Assembly: GCF_900167255.1 (NCBI RefSeq)
Contig: NZ_FUYB01000018.1
Location: 1 to 64,000, forward strand
Length of the DNA stretch: 64,000 bases
Direction: 5' to 3'
DNA from: Thiothrix eikelboomii
GTDB lineage: Bacteria; Pseudomonadota; Gammaproteobacteria; Thiotrichales; Thiotrichaceae
A model generated the notes under the pieces. That model was given only the letters and a program-made list of their open reading frames with translations. It was not told the origin of the DNA and searched no databases. The position numbers and the translations under genes were made by a program. Positions 46,008 through 55,394 of the stretch are shown here, in pieces (positions within the stretch are counted from its first letter, which is position 1; each line of letters opens with the position of its first letter).

Positions 46008-46598
46008 TTATTTGGCACCTCTTAGGATGCGTGAGTTTATTGAGCCTAAAGGAGATTGATTAATGATTTTTGCTGGAACTCCAGCCAATGTTAAACCTTC
46101 GCCATCAAATGACTTGGTAACCACAGCGTTTGCACCAATCGTGCAGTTATTTCCGATTGTGACTGGGCCATATATCTTAGCTCCAGGTCCAATGTAAACG
46201 TTATCGCCTATTCTGGGAGAAAAATCGGCTTCAGTACCAGCTTCAACAAACTGAGCAGCACCTCCAATATGCACTCCCATATGGATTCGACAGTTTTTAC
46301 CAATTCTAGTTGTTGGATCTATAATTAGTAGGCCGTAATGCACAATAGCAACACCCGGGCCGAAAACATTTGGGCCAACAGAAAAGCCTAACTTAATAGA
46401 AGTTCTTTTAAAGAAGAACGCTGTTAGGAGTTGCACCATTCTAGGTTTGTTGGTATTGATTAAGAACTCATAAATGCGCAATATTGCTATAAAGCGAACA
46501 ACGGGGTCTTTCAACCAAGCTTTTGCTTCGTAATGATGTCCCATGCTGGAAATGTCTGATTTTATATAACGAGTTAGGTCATTGAAGTTTTTGATCAT
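46008..46598 (-). CDS. Serine-acetyltransferase-like hexapeptide acyltransferase
   Basis: 196 residues: helical N-terminus (about 1-75), then a left-handed beta-helix (GPGVAIVHYGLLIIDPTTRI, GPGAKIYGPVTIGNNCTIGA, AVVTKSFDGEGLTLAGVPAK). Like CysE in layout, but in a sugar cluster such proteins usually acetylate a sugar. It overlaps the next acyltransferase by 20 bp. Confidence 0.82.
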   Translation of the reverse strand: MIKNFNDLTRYIKSDISSMGHHYEAKAWLKDPVVRFIAILRIYEFLINTNKPRMVQLLTAFFFKRTSIKLGFSVGPNVFGPGVAIVHYGLLIIDPTTRIGKNCRIHMGVHIGGAAQFVEAGTEADFSPRIGDNVYIGPGAKIYGPVTIGNNCTIGANAVVTKSFDGEGLTLAGVPAKIINQSPLGSINSRILRGAK

Positions 46599-47148
46599 AA
46601 TTAACTTGTATTGTAGAATTATTGGTGCTCTTCTCTTCAGAGTTGAATCTGCGTTTAATTAGTTTTGCAGGACAGCCTGCATAGACAGCATCTTGCTCTA
46701 TTAGCTTCTTTGTAACCACAGCACCAGCAGCAATAATGCAACCATCTGGTATGACTGTGCCCGCGAGAATTGTCACATTTGCTCCAATCCACACATTATT
46801 TCCTATGACCACTTTTGCTGATACTATGGGCTGCCAGCGTATAGCCACTTCAGGATTATCGTAGCGATGTTCTGTGCTCAATATTGACACTCGGTGCCCG
46901 ACAGATACTTCATTGCCTATTTCAATTCCTCCATAAGCAGAAATAAAACAATCTTGGTTAAAGGAGACGCCATCACCCATCCTTAAAAATTCGCATCCTT
47001 CTACAAAAACTCCTGAACAAACAATCAAGCGATAATTTGGAGGAGTGTTCGTCAAAGATTTTAAGAGTCTTTGACGAATGCCAGCAAATAGCATCAGGCG
47101 AGAATCGATTATTAGAAGAAATAATCTATATAGAAATTTATTCTTCAT
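46579..47148 (-). CDS. Maltose/galactoside-O-acetyltransferase-like protein
   Basis: 189 residues, left-handed beta-helix: CVFISAYGG-type repeats (MGDGVSFNQDCFISAYGGIE, IGNNVWIGANVTILAGTVIP, AAGAVVTKKLIEQDAVYAGC). Probably a sugar O-acetyltransferase of the CoA-dependent WcaF/LacA group. It starts 39 bp after the epimerase gene. Substrate unknown. Confidence 0.82.
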   Translation of the reverse strand: MKNKFLYRLFLLIIDSRLMLFAGIRQRLLKSLTNTPPNYRLIVCSGVFVEGCEFLRMGDGVSFNQDCFISAYGGIEIGNEVSVGHRVSILSTEHRYDNPEVAIRWQPIVSAKVVIGNNVWIGANVTILAGTVIPDGCIIAAGAVVTKKLIEQDAVYAGCPAKLIKRRFNSEEKSTNNSTIQVNYDQKLQ

Positions 47149-47187
47149 GGGCAGTTTGCAGTAGAGTTCTAATGGGTATAGAAAAGA

Positions 47188-48162
47188 CTAGCGGTTCAAA
47201 AAATGCTTGCTATCCCTAATTGAGAATTCTAACGTCCCCCAAAAATCCTGATTAAATTCTATGTTGAGGTCTTTTCGAATAGCCTCGTTTGAAACATCAA
47301 ACTCCATAATATCGCCAACAAGAGGTGCTGCATGCTCAACACAGAGTCTTTTTTCCATGCTCATATACTTAATCATATTGTTGGCAAGTTCATTAATTGT
47401 TACCCGTATGCCAGATGCTGCATTGTAAGCTTTACCACGTGCAGACGGATATGCACCTGCACGTAGATTCGCAGTCACTAAGTCCTTGACCCAAGTGAAG
47501 GAGCGCACCTGCTCTCCATGACCAAACACTACAGGATTATTTCCTTCAATAATTTTCCTTAGAAAGATTGATACTACACCACCAAACTCATTGGATTCTT
47601 GCTTTGGTCCGTACACATGAAAATAGCGCAAAATTGTCGTGTCAAGTCCGTATAATCGATGAAAGACATCCACATAGCGCTCTCCAGCCAACTTCGAAAC
47701 ACCATAGTAAGATACAGGTGCTAGAGGATGAGCCTCTGTGGTTGGGAATAGCGATGGCTCACCGTACACAGAACCGGTTGAGGCATGGACAAATTTGCTT
47801 ACGCCGTGCTTCATAGCGAGTTCAAGAAGATTCAGTGTACCACCAGCGTTTACCTGTAGATCCTTTTGTGGGTTTGCTAGACAGATATTCTTCTTTGATG
47901 CGGCATTATTGAATACTGCGTGCAATCCTTCAAACAGTAATTCCATTTCGCCATCACGGTCGCACACATCTTTAGCAATTATGTGAAATTTGGGGTTATT
48001 AAAAAACTCCTTAATGTTAGACAGATGTCCTGCTGAGAAGTTGTCAAGGCAATACACCTCTGCTCCACAATCAAGTAGCCCCTCGCATAAATGAGCACCG
48101 ATAAAGCCAGCACCACCCGTTACGAGGGTTTTTTTATCTGCATAGTGTTCGTTTAAATTCAT
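47188..48162 (-). CDS. NAD-dependent sugar epimerase/dehydratase
   Basis: 324 residues, extended SDR: TLVTGGAGFIGAHLCEG, NNAAS and STGSVYGEP, YYGVSKLAGE with the Tyr-Lys pair. The ATG at 48162 follows AGAGG; an earlier in-frame ATG at 48216 would lie inside wzx. It makes or epimerises a UDP-sugar; the exact product cannot be read from the sequence. Confidence 0.87.
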   Translation of the reverse strand: MNLNEHYADKKTLVTGGAGFIGAHLCEGLLDCGAEVYCLDNFSAGHLSNIKEFFNNPKFHIIAKDVCDRDGEMELLFEGLHAVFNNAASKKNICLANPQKDLQVNAGGTLNLLELAMKHGVSKFVHASTGSVYGEPSLFPTTEAHPLAPVSYYGVSKLAGERYVDVFHRLYGLDTTILRYFHVYGPKQESNEFGGVVSIFLRKIIEGNNPVVFGHGEQVRSFTWVKDLVTANLRAGAYPSARGKAYNAASGIRVTINELANNMIKYMSMEKRLCVEHAAPLVGDIMEFDVSNEAIRKDLNIEFNQDFWGTLEFSIRDSKHFLNR

Positions 48163-48196
48163 ATTTAACCTCTTAAAAAAATAAAAAACTGATATG

Positions 48197-49465
48197 CTAT
48201 CCATTCCTACAAGCATTATTTATACCTTTTAGGTAAAGAGCATAATGCATAAAACCACCCAATACATATGAAATGAATGCAAAGTCAGGGTAATAAATAC
48301 AGACTGGCACAAGAATAATGATTCTTATCCAAAACCCATAAAAATGAATTTTAAAAGCGCTACGCTCATTACTGGTAGCGTACAGTGCGCTACCAGTAGC
48401 TGAGGCAATTATCTGAATACTAACAGATGGAATCATGATAAGTGCCATCAAACCTGCTCGTTGCCATTCCTCGCCTAGGATTGGAGATAACAGAAAATAC
48501 GATATTGTTCCCAAAAAAATAGTTGGAAGAATGGCTAGCAGCAGGAGGCGTTTAATCGTTCTTTGGAAGAAAATGTTTAATTCCTTTAGTCTAATTCTCT
48601 CTTGGAGTTCGCCTGTAAAAAATTGCGCGATGGAACCACCAATTACACTAACAGGTAATTGCATTATCCTGTTAGCCATAAAAATTAATCCTGATTCTTG
48701 AGGGCTGACAAAATAGCCGATCAGAAGAAATGGAATTTGTAATGAAGACATATGAAAAAACGCCTCTGGTGTTGAGTATCTTAAATAATTGCTATACTTT
48801 TTATAAGTTTTTTTTAGTATGTTGACATTAAAACTTTCAACCCAGTATTTTTTATTTTCAGCCAGATGCTTTGCAAAAGCAACGCCACTAAGTCCTGTTT
48901 GGATTAAAAATCCGAACAGAAGACCAGTGGGCCCTGTCACGAGAAGACCAAGTATGATTTGTACTGCATTGCCGATTAGTGATTGCCCGACTCGGACTTT
49001 GGAAATAAGAACATACTGACGTTCACGTAATGCATAAAAGTGCATTGTATTAAATATACAACTCAACCAAACTCCAATCGGGATTAGCCATACTAATAAT
49101 TTGTGTTTGTTCTCTACTATCTGGTCAAGTCTCTCATTAAATATCCCCACAATTATAAGTACAGCAACTAATGTTGTTACTAAAGTAGTATTTAAGATTG
49201 CTGCGATAATTAAGTGTTTTGCTTCGACACTTGAGGCAGCGTTAGGTATAGGTATTTCGAAGCGTAGTGTTGAGATAGATGTTGCTGTCAAAATAACGGC
49301 TGAAAAAAATGCTAAAACACCAAAGTCGCTAGGTTGGTAAAGGCGTGTCAAAATTGGTAGAGCTGCTAAAGCAATGATTTGTGTAGCTATGTTCGATGAT
49401 ATGAGAGGAGCAATACTTTTTAAAAACGAATCACCACTTTGTAACTTCTTGATGATTTTTTCCAT
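48197..49465 (-). CDS. wzx: Wzx-type polysaccharide flippase
   Basis: 422 residues with about 12 membrane helices and the MOP-exporter pattern (IATQIIALAALPILTRLYQP near the N-terminus, YSTPEAFFHMSSLQIPFLLI in the middle). It moves the lipid-linked repeat unit across the inner membrane to the Wzy polymerase. It ends the AT-rich core; the genes beyond it are GC-richer. It starts 4 bp after the PIN-aminotransferase stop. Confidence 0.88.
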   Translation of the reverse strand: MEKIIKKLQSGDSFLKSIAPLISSNIATQIIALAALPILTRLYQPSDFGVLAFFSAVILTATSISTLRFEIPIPNAASSVEAKHLIIAAILNTTLVTTLVAVLIIVGIFNERLDQIVENKHKLLVWLIPIGVWLSCIFNTMHFYALRERQYVLISKVRVGQSLIGNAVQIILGLLVTGPTGLLFGFLIQTGLSGVAFAKHLAENKKYWVESFNVNILKKTYKKYSNYLRYSTPEAFFHMSSLQIPFLLIGYFVSPQESGLIFMANRIMQLPVSVIGGSIAQFFTGELQERIRLKELNIFFQRTIKRLLLLAILPTIFLGTISYFLLSPILGEEWQRAGLMALIMIPSVSIQIIASATGSALYATSNERSAFKIHFYGFWIRIIILVPVCIYYPDFAFISYVLGGFMHYALYLKGINNACRNG

Positions 49466-49468
49466 ATT

Positions 49469-51028
49469 TCAGAATAACTTACTAAGAGCTTGACAAACAA
49501 TAGATTGTTGGGTCAGAGATAAATCCGCCCCCATCGGCAAACTCATCACCCGCTGTGCTTTATCCTGCGCAATCGGTGTACAATCCGCACAACACAAATG
49601 CTGATAAGCAGGCTGCTCATTTAATGGCACGGGATAATGCACCGCTGTCGGAATCCCAGCTTCCCTAAACCGCGCTTCCAACTCACTACGCTTCTCCACC
49701 AGCACCGTATACTGCGCAAACACACTCGTCCTATCATCCCGCTGCTGCACCCGCTGAACCCCAGCCTCATCCATCAACTCATTATACCGCTGCCCCAGCG
49801 CAAGTCGCTGCTCCACTTCCCAATCAAATCGTTCCAGCTTCGCCAGCACAATCGCACATTGCAGCGTATCCATCCGCCCACCGACACCCACACGGGTATG
49901 GTAATAACGCCGACTCTGCCCATGAATCCGAATCTCCCGACAAGCCTGATAAATGTCATCATCATCAGTAAAAATCGCCCCGCCATCCCCATAACACCCC
50001 AACGGCTTGCTAGGGAAAAAGCTGGTGCAGCCAATGGTGGAAAGATTACAACTCTTCTTACCCTTATACGTCGCCCCAAAACTCTGCGCCGCATCTTCAA
50101 TCACCGGCAAGTTGTATTTCGCGGCAATCGCATTAATCTCATCCATATCCGCCGGTTGACCATATAAGCTAACTGGCATAATCGCTTTAGTCCGTTCGGT
50201 AATTTTGACTTCAATCAAACGCGCATCAATATTACAAGTGTCTGGCTCTATATCCACAAACACCGGCTTCGCGCCCAATAACACAATCACCTCAGCCGTC
50301 GCCACAAAGGTAAACGGCGTGGTAATCACCTCATCCCCCGCACCAATCCCCAATGCCATTAGGCTAATCAATAAGGCTTCGGTGCCACTGGCTACCGTAA
50401 TGCAATGCTTCGCACCCGTATACGCGGCGAGCTTCGCCTCCAGCAGTTCCACTTCCTTACCCATAATGTAAGTGCCATGATGCAACACCCGATGGATATT
50501 CTGCTCCAACTGTGGGCGGATCGCGTTCTGCTGGGTTTTCAGGTCGATAAATTCAAACTTGGGTTTGCTAGGGTTTTGCAGGCTTTGCTCAATAAAGGCT
50601 TCCGGTGTAATGGCAGCATCACCACAACGTTCGAGCATTCTGCCATCACGAGTCAAGAGCCTTGCCGTACCCGCAGTAAAACGCTCCAGCGAGCGGATCA
50701 ACTGTGCATCCTCAGGGTCTTCATCGGCGAATACCGCGCCCTCTTTCGCTAACGCAGCCAGCCATTGGCAGTTTATAGTTATCTCACCCAATACTTGCCG
50801 TGCCAGTTGCCGGACAGCATTCCCAGATAAGGCATCCCCCACTTTTTGCCGCGCATAACGCAACTCAGACGCAACCACATACTCCAGCGTTTGCACTGAA
50901 CCTGCATACACCCATAACTGGAAACCCTGTTCCCTTGCCAGTGCCACCGCTGCTAAGCTATTCGGAGAGCCAGCCCGTGCCACACACAAATCAACAACAA
51001 TATTGACATCCAACAATAGGTGATTCAT
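49469..51028 (-). CDS. PIN-domain nuclease fused in frame to WbpE-like aminotransferase
   Basis: 519 residues. Residues 1-150 are a PIN-type nuclease domain: D7 (LLLDVNIVVDL), E49 (TLEYVV), acidic D104-D107 (DEDPEDAQL) and D128 (LLTRDGR). Residues 157-519 are a full WbpE-like PLP aminotransferase: FIDLKTQQNAIRPQ, VASGTEALLISLMALG, VIEDAAQSFGA, K341 in SFFPSKPLGCYGDGG. There is no Met, GTG or TTG codon at the point where the aminotransferase would normally start, so one polypeptide is expected unless the join is a sequencing or assembly error. The start overlaps an antitoxin-like gene by 4 bp. VapC-like toxins normally stand alone; a fusion to a sugar enzyme is unusual. Confidence 0.85.
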   Translation of the reverse strand: MNHLLLDVNIVVDLCVARAGSPNSLAAVALAREQGFQLWVYAGSVQTLEYVVASELRYARQKVGDALSGNAVRQLARQVLGEITINCQWLAALAKEGAVFADEDPEDAQLIRSLERFTAGTARLLTRDGRMLERCGDAAITPEAFIEQSLQNPSKPKFEFIDLKTQQNAIRPQLEQNIHRVLHHGTYIMGKEVELLEAKLAAYTGAKHCITVASGTEALLISLMALGIGAGDEVITTPFTFVATAEVIVLLGAKPVFVDIEPDTCNIDARLIEVKITERTKAIMPVSLYGQPADMDEINAIAAKYNLPVIEDAAQSFGATYKGKKSCNLSTIGCTSFFPSKPLGCYGDGGAIFTDDDDIYQACREIRIHGQSRRYYHTRVGVGGRMDTLQCAIVLAKLERFDWEVEQRLALGQRYNELMDEAGVQRVQQRDDRTSVFAQYTVLVEKRSELEARFREAGIPTAVHYPVPLNEQPAYQHLCCADCTPIAQDKAQRVMSLPMGADLSLTQQSIVCQALSKLF

Positions 51029-51342
51029 AGGTCGCGCCCCTGTTCGCGGCGTGTTTCATTGCGTAATTCAAAAGCAGCCCAGCGTAAACGCTGCTCTTCG
51101 GTTTCTTCTTCAACTTTAGGTACTGGTTGACTGATTGCCAACCGCTGAATCGCTTCCAAGCGTGCAATTTCAGCCCGAACTTCAGCAGAGAACAGCGACA
51201 AATCAAATGCCGGAAAGCTGACTTCTTCGGTCTCAACCACCTGCTCAGGAATATCGACCTGCATGGTAAAATGCGCCTGACGGAAACGTAAGGGACGATT
51301 AAACGTCAATGTGCCGTGATGATAAATGACTTCAACTTGCAT
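51025..51342 (-). CDS. Antitoxin-like partner of the PIN domain
   Basis: 105 residues. The N-terminus resembles the AbrB/DUF104-type strand pattern (MQVEVIYHHGTLTFNRPLRF), the rest is acidic and Glu/Arg-rich, likely helical. It directly precedes the PIN domain with an ATGA overlap, the usual antitoxin-toxin layout. The call rests on position and composition, not on a family motif. It starts 4 bp after the acetyltransferase gene ends. Confidence 0.65.
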   Translation of the reverse strand: MQVEVIYHHGTLTFNRPLRFRQAHFTMQVDIPEQVVETEEVSFPAFDLSLFSAEVRAEIARLEAIQRLAISQPVPKVEEETEEQRLRWAAFELRNETRREQGRDL

Positions 51343-51346
51343 GGTA

Positions 51347-51928
51347 TTATCCTTCCGTTGTGACCTGACCAGCTTTCAGCATATAGGCTTTGCCGGTGTG
51401 TGGGCAAGTTGCCATCCCGTCACCGGTCAGTGGTAAATCCAGCTTTTCACCGTATTCACTCATCCAGCCAATCTGTTTGGCAGGTACACCGACCATAAGC
51501 GCGTAAGCAGGTACATCCTTGTTGACCACAGTGCCCGCCCCAATAAAGGCATATTCACCGATGCTGACACCACAAACGATGGTGCAGTTCGCACCGAGGG
51601 TAGCACCGCGCTTCACTAGAGTATTGCGGTATTCATCCTTACGTTCCACTAATGCCCGTGGGTTATACACATTGGTAAACACCATGCTAGGGCCGCAAAA
51701 CACGCCATCTTCCAGCGTTACATTGTCATACACCGAGACATTGTTCTGCACTTTGCATTGATTGCCGATCACTACCTTGTTGCCGACAAAGACATTCTGC
51801 CCAAGCGAAACGCCCTGACCAATACGTGCGCCACCGCAAACGTGCGCCCAGTGCCACACACGGCTACCTGCGCCAATCTGTGCGCCATCATCAACAATGG
51901 CCGTGGGGTGAATGAAGATGTCAGTCAT
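51347..51928 (-). CDS. wbpD: WbpD-like N-acetyltransferase
   Basis: 193 residues, hexapeptide-repeat beta-helix: [59 protein letters not shown]. It adds the 3-N-acetyl group in UDP-2,3-diacetamido-glucuronate synthesis. The ATG at 51928 follows AAAGGA; an earlier start at 51952 is possible. Together with the wbpE part of the fusion and wbpA/wbpB upstream it completes one full pathway. Confidence 0.9.
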   Translation of the reverse strand: MTDIFIHPTAIVDDGAQIGAGSRVWHWAHVCGGARIGQGVSLGQNVFVGNKVVIGNQCKVQNNVSVYDNVTLEDGVFCGPSMVFTNVYNPRALVERKDEYRNTLVKRGATLGANCTIVCGVSIGEYAFIGAGTVVNKDVPAYALMVGVPAKQIGWMSEYGEKLDLPLTGDGMATCPHTGKAYMLKAGQVTTEG

Positions 51929-51948
51929 ACTATCCTTTGATGTTATTG

Positions 51949-53013
51949 TCACAGCAGTTGTTGCTGCACTTTATGAGCGAGGGCTAGAGCAGTTGTCCAT
52001 TTGCCCCCGAAGACATTGATCAATTGCCCTTGACGATCCAGTGCATATTCACGGGTGGCCTTGCGCGGGTCTGCGGCTGAATACAATAAGGGGCGCATCC
52101 CCGCAAACGTACTGTTTATGTTCGCGGCACTGAGTGGAGCAGTGGTGTAATGGTTATAAGCCGCCAGCAAATAATCCCGTTCAGCAACGGAGCATTCTAT
52201 TGGCTCATGTGCTTGTTGGCGTACTTCCGTTGTACCGACTAACGTTTTACCCTGCCAAGGCAAGACGAAAAAAATACGCCGTTCCTCAGGGACTTCCAGC
52301 AAATAAGCTTGTGGGCATTCCCGCTCTAATACCAAATGGCTACCACGCACGGTATCAAGCCGATAAGGGGAGGGGATGCCACTTTGCTTCAGTAACGTCA
52401 CTGCCCAAGGCCCACCAACATTAATTACCCTGTCATGAAGATAACTGCTATCCGCAATATGAACATGACCGTGCGTATCAATAGCAATCACGTCCGAGTG
52501 TTCGTGCAACTTTGCCCCTGCCAGCCGCGCCTGATCCGCTACCCATAGCGCAAGGCGGCGATCATCCATTTGCCCGTCCGAAAACGCATAACCACCCAGC
52601 AAACCTTCTGCTTTTAATTGCGGGTCACGCTGTAACAAAGTTTCTGCTGTTAACCACTGAGCAGGTGGCAGAATGCTTTTACCAGCAAGATGGTCATACA
52701 AAAACAAACCTGTACCGACTAACCACCGCTGACGTTGTGACCCCTGATAAATCGGTAGCACTAAGCGCAATGGGCTAGTCAATTCAGGGACACGTTGCAG
52801 TCATGCATCGCGTTCTTTGAGGGCTTCGCGTACTAAGCGGAACTCGTATTGCTCAAGGTAGCGCAAACCACCGTGCAACAGTTTGGATGAGGCACGACTG
52901 GTTTGGCTGGCGAGCCTGTTGCGCTCATACAAGTCAACTTCATGTCCGGCTTGAGCCAATACCCACGCACAACACAAGCCATTAATGCCGCCGCCGACAA
53001 TGCCGATACGCAC
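51949..53013 (-). pseudogene. GlpD-like FAD oxidoreductase broken by an in-frame TGA
   Basis: The N-terminal part (52801-53013) has the FAD motif IGIVGGGINGLCCAWVLAQ and the GlpD-type stretch SSKLLHGGLRYLEQYEFRLV, ending ALKERDA then TGA. In the same frame after the stop the protein continues LQRVPELTSPLRLVLPIYQ and runs to 51949 with no other break. The expected residue at the stop is one that a single change could make (for example Trp or Arg). Read through, it would be about 354 residues, lacking the C-terminal domain of full GlpD. It sits between wbpB and wbpD, 7 bp after wbpB. UGA is used as a normal stop elsewhere in the window, so recoding is unlikely. Confidence 0.82.
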
Positions 53014-53020
53014 CTGTTAA

Positions 53021-54073
53021 TCAGTATTCCAGTGGCAGGGAAACCGTCTTGCCGTCACGGGCAGACAAATAAGCCGCGATCAGCATTTCCAGCGACTTCA
53101 AGCCTTCACGCCCGTCAGTTTCTGGTTCAGCCACGCCGCGCATTACATCCACCACATTCTTGTAGTACCGCGGATGCCCAAAGCCATACACCGAGGTGGT
53201 TTCATAATTGGCACTCTGGATTTGCGCATCATAATCACGGGGTTCGTCAAACTGCCACAGTTGAATGTCATTGACAGCAACCCCACCGATACGCACCGTG
53301 CCTTTTTCACCCAAAATGGTGATTGAGCCTTCCAGATTTTGCGGGTAGGTGAGCATGGTGACACTCATCGAGCCTAATGCACCGTTGCGCCAGCGCACAT
53401 TCAATACACCCGTATCTTCCACTTCAATGTCACGGGTAGTGCTCATCATCGCCTGTACTTTATCGACAGGCCCAATCAGCCAATCCAGTAGATCGACGTA
53501 ATGGCTGGCTTGGTTCATGAAAGCACCACCATCAAACTCCCATGTACCGCGCCATTTGGCTTGGTCATAATAGGCTTGTGGACGTGTCCAGAATACGTTC
53601 AGGTGAACCATATGGATTTTTCCGAAACGTTTCTCTTCAACTGCTCGTTTGAGCAATTGCAAAGTGGTGTTACGGCGATTTTGCTTGACCACAAACAGGC
53701 GTACCCCTGCTTCATCGCAGGCTTTCACCATGCGCACACCGTCAGACCAACGGGTTGCCATCGGCTTTTCAGTGATGACGTGGACACCGTGTTTGGCTGC
53801 GAGAGCTGCTTGGTCAGCATGGATGCCGCTAGGGGTGCAGAGGCTGACAAGATCAGGCTTGTGTTGCACCAGCATGGCTTCCATCGAAGTGTAAGCAGGT
53901 ACATCATATTGGGTGGCATAAGGTGTGGAGTGAGCAGGGTTAGTGTCACACACCGCGACCAATTCAAAATTATCAGCGTGCTTATCGAGTGAGCCGAAAT
54001 GGTTTTTGGCAATGCGCCCACAGCCAACAATTGCAATACGCAGTTTACGGTCGGTGATAGTAGGAAAATTCAT
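53021..54073 (-). CDS. wbpB: WbpB-like Gfo/Idh/MocA oxidoreductase
   Basis: 350 residues: IAIVGCGRIAKNHFGSL, CTPSGIHADQAALAAKHG, catalytic EKPMATRW and GGAFMNQASHYVDLLDWLIG. It oxidises UDP-GlcNAcA at C3. The ATG at 54073 comes right after the wbpA-like stop. This is the second copy of this step in the locus (the other is at 39580-40539). Confidence 0.9.
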   Translation of the reverse strand: MNFPTITDRKLRIAIVGCGRIAKNHFGSLDKHADNFELVAVCDTNPAHSTPYATQYDVPAYTSMEAMLVQHKPDLVSLCTPSGIHADQAALAAKHGVHVITEKPMATRWSDGVRMVKACDEAGVRLFVVKQNRRNTTLQLLKRAVEEKRFGKIHMVHLNVFWTRPQAYYDQAKWRGTWEFDGGAFMNQASHYVDLLDWLIGPVDKVQAMMSTTRDIEVEDTGVLNVRWRNGALGSMSVTMLTYPQNLEGSITILGEKGTVRIGGVAVNDIQLWQFDEPRDYDAQIQSANYETTSVYGFGHPRYYKNVVDVMRGVAEPETDGREGLKSLEMLIAAYLSARDGKTVSLPLEY

Positions 54074-54075
54074 GA

Positions 54076-55377
54076 TTACAGCCGCCATACAGTAATGTGG
54101 AGAGCCTGTAACTCCGCAGGATCGTATAAAGATTTGATGTCTGCCAACACCGGTTTGCAGCCACGGAGTAGGGCGTGTAGTTCTTGTGGTTTTAAGCTGG
54201 CAAATTCATTGTGTGAGACAGCAACCACCAACGCATCTACCGGAGCTTGTGGTGTTAATTGAGTCAGCTTAACGCCGTGATATTCTGCTGCCACCTCTTC
54301 AGCATTCGCCCAAGGGTCAGTAACCACTGTCACCACACCGAAATCTTCCAGCTCACGAATAATGTCGATCACCTTGGAATTGCGGATGTCAGGGCAGTTT
54401 TCCTTGAAGGTGACACCCATTACGCCAACCCGCGCACCATTCGGGTTTACACCGTTCTGGATCATTTTCTTGACAGTAGTACGCGCTACGTAACGCCCCA
54501 TATTGTCGTTGATACGTCGCCCGGCAAGGATAACTTGCGGGATATAGCCCAACTTTTCGGCTTTATCGGTGAGGTAATAGGGGTCAACACCAATACAATG
54601 CCCACCCACCAAGCCGGGGCGGAAGGGTAGGAAATTCCATTTCGTTCCGGCTGCTTCTAAGACACTAACCGTATCAATGCCCATCCGTGAGAAAATGACA
54701 CTCAACTCATTCATTAGTGAGATGTTTAGGTCGCGCTGGGTGTTTTCAATGACTTTAGATGCTTCTGCGACTTTGATGCTGGATGCTTTGTGTGTGCCAG
54801 CTTTGATAACACGGCGGTAAAGTGCATCCACATAATCCGCCGCTTTAGGTGTAGAGCCGGAGGTTACTTTCTTGATAGTGGTTAGTGTGTTTACTTTGTC
54901 GCCGGGGTTAATACGTTCGGGTGAGTAACCTGCAAAGAAATCCACGTTAAACGTTAGACCAGAAACCCGCTCAATCACCGGAATACAATCTTCTTCAGTG
55001 GCTCCGGGGTAGACGGTGGATTCGTAAATCACCACATCGCCACGTTTGATCACCTTGCCAATGCTTTCACTGGCTTTGATCAACGGGGTCAGGTCAGGGC
55101 GTTTGTGTTCATCAATTGGTGTTGGTACTGTCACGATGAAGACATTAGCATCACGCAAATCATCCAATTGTGTGGTGTAACTTAAGTGCTTCGCCGCTTG
55201 TAATTCTTCTGGCGTGGTTTCTAGCGTATGGTCGCTGCCGCCTCTGAGTTCCTCAATCCTGGACTTGTTAATGTCAAAGCCGATAGTGGGGAGGATTCTG
55301 CCAAATTCGACAGCCAACGGCAGGCCTACATAGCCCAAGCCGATAATGGCTAACGTAGATTCTTCAATCGTTTTCAT
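54076..55377 (-). CDS. wbpA: UDP-N-acetylglucosamine 6-dehydrogenase, WbpA-like
   Basis: 433 residues: LAIIGLGYVGLPLAVEFG, YSPERINPGD, catalytic Cys in GGHCIGVDPYYL and FKENCPDIRNSKV. It oxidises UDP-GlcNAc to UDP-GlcNAcA, the entry to both diamino-uronate sets; no second copy is seen, so both may share it. The ATG at 55377 begins the family sequence. Confidence 0.9.
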   Translation of the reverse strand: MKTIEESTLAIIGLGYVGLPLAVEFGRILPTIGFDINKSRIEELRGGSDHTLETTPEELQAAKHLSYTTQLDDLRDANVFIVTVPTPIDEHKRPDLTPLIKASESIGKVIKRGDVVIYESTVYPGATEEDCIPVIERVSGLTFNVDFFAGYSPERINPGDKVNTLTTIKKVTSGSTPKAADYVDALYRRVIKAGTHKASSIKVAEASKVIENTQRDLNISLMNELSVIFSRMGIDTVSVLEAAGTKWNFLPFRPGLVGGHCIGVDPYYLTDKAEKLGYIPQVILAGRRINDNMGRYVARTTVKKMIQNGVNPNGARVGVMGVTFKENCPDIRNSKVIDIIRELEDFGVVTVVTDPWANAEEVAAEYHGVKLTQLTPQAPVDALVVAVSHNEFASLKPQELHALLRGCKPVLADIKSLYDPAELQALHITVWRL

Positions 55378-55394
55378 CGTGTTTTTATCCAAAC

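Noticed and set aside
49637-50167. A 176-codon plus-strand frame opposite the PIN-aminotransferase gene
   Set aside because: Pro/His/Arg-rich shadow of a well-supported enzyme on the minus strand. The same holds for 55416-56003.
52801-52803. TGA read as an amino acid (recoding or selenocysteine) in the GlpD-like gene
   Set aside because: TGA is the normal stop of several genes here, no selenocysteine-type hairpin is evident, and the family has no selenocysteine at this place; a nonsense change is simpler.
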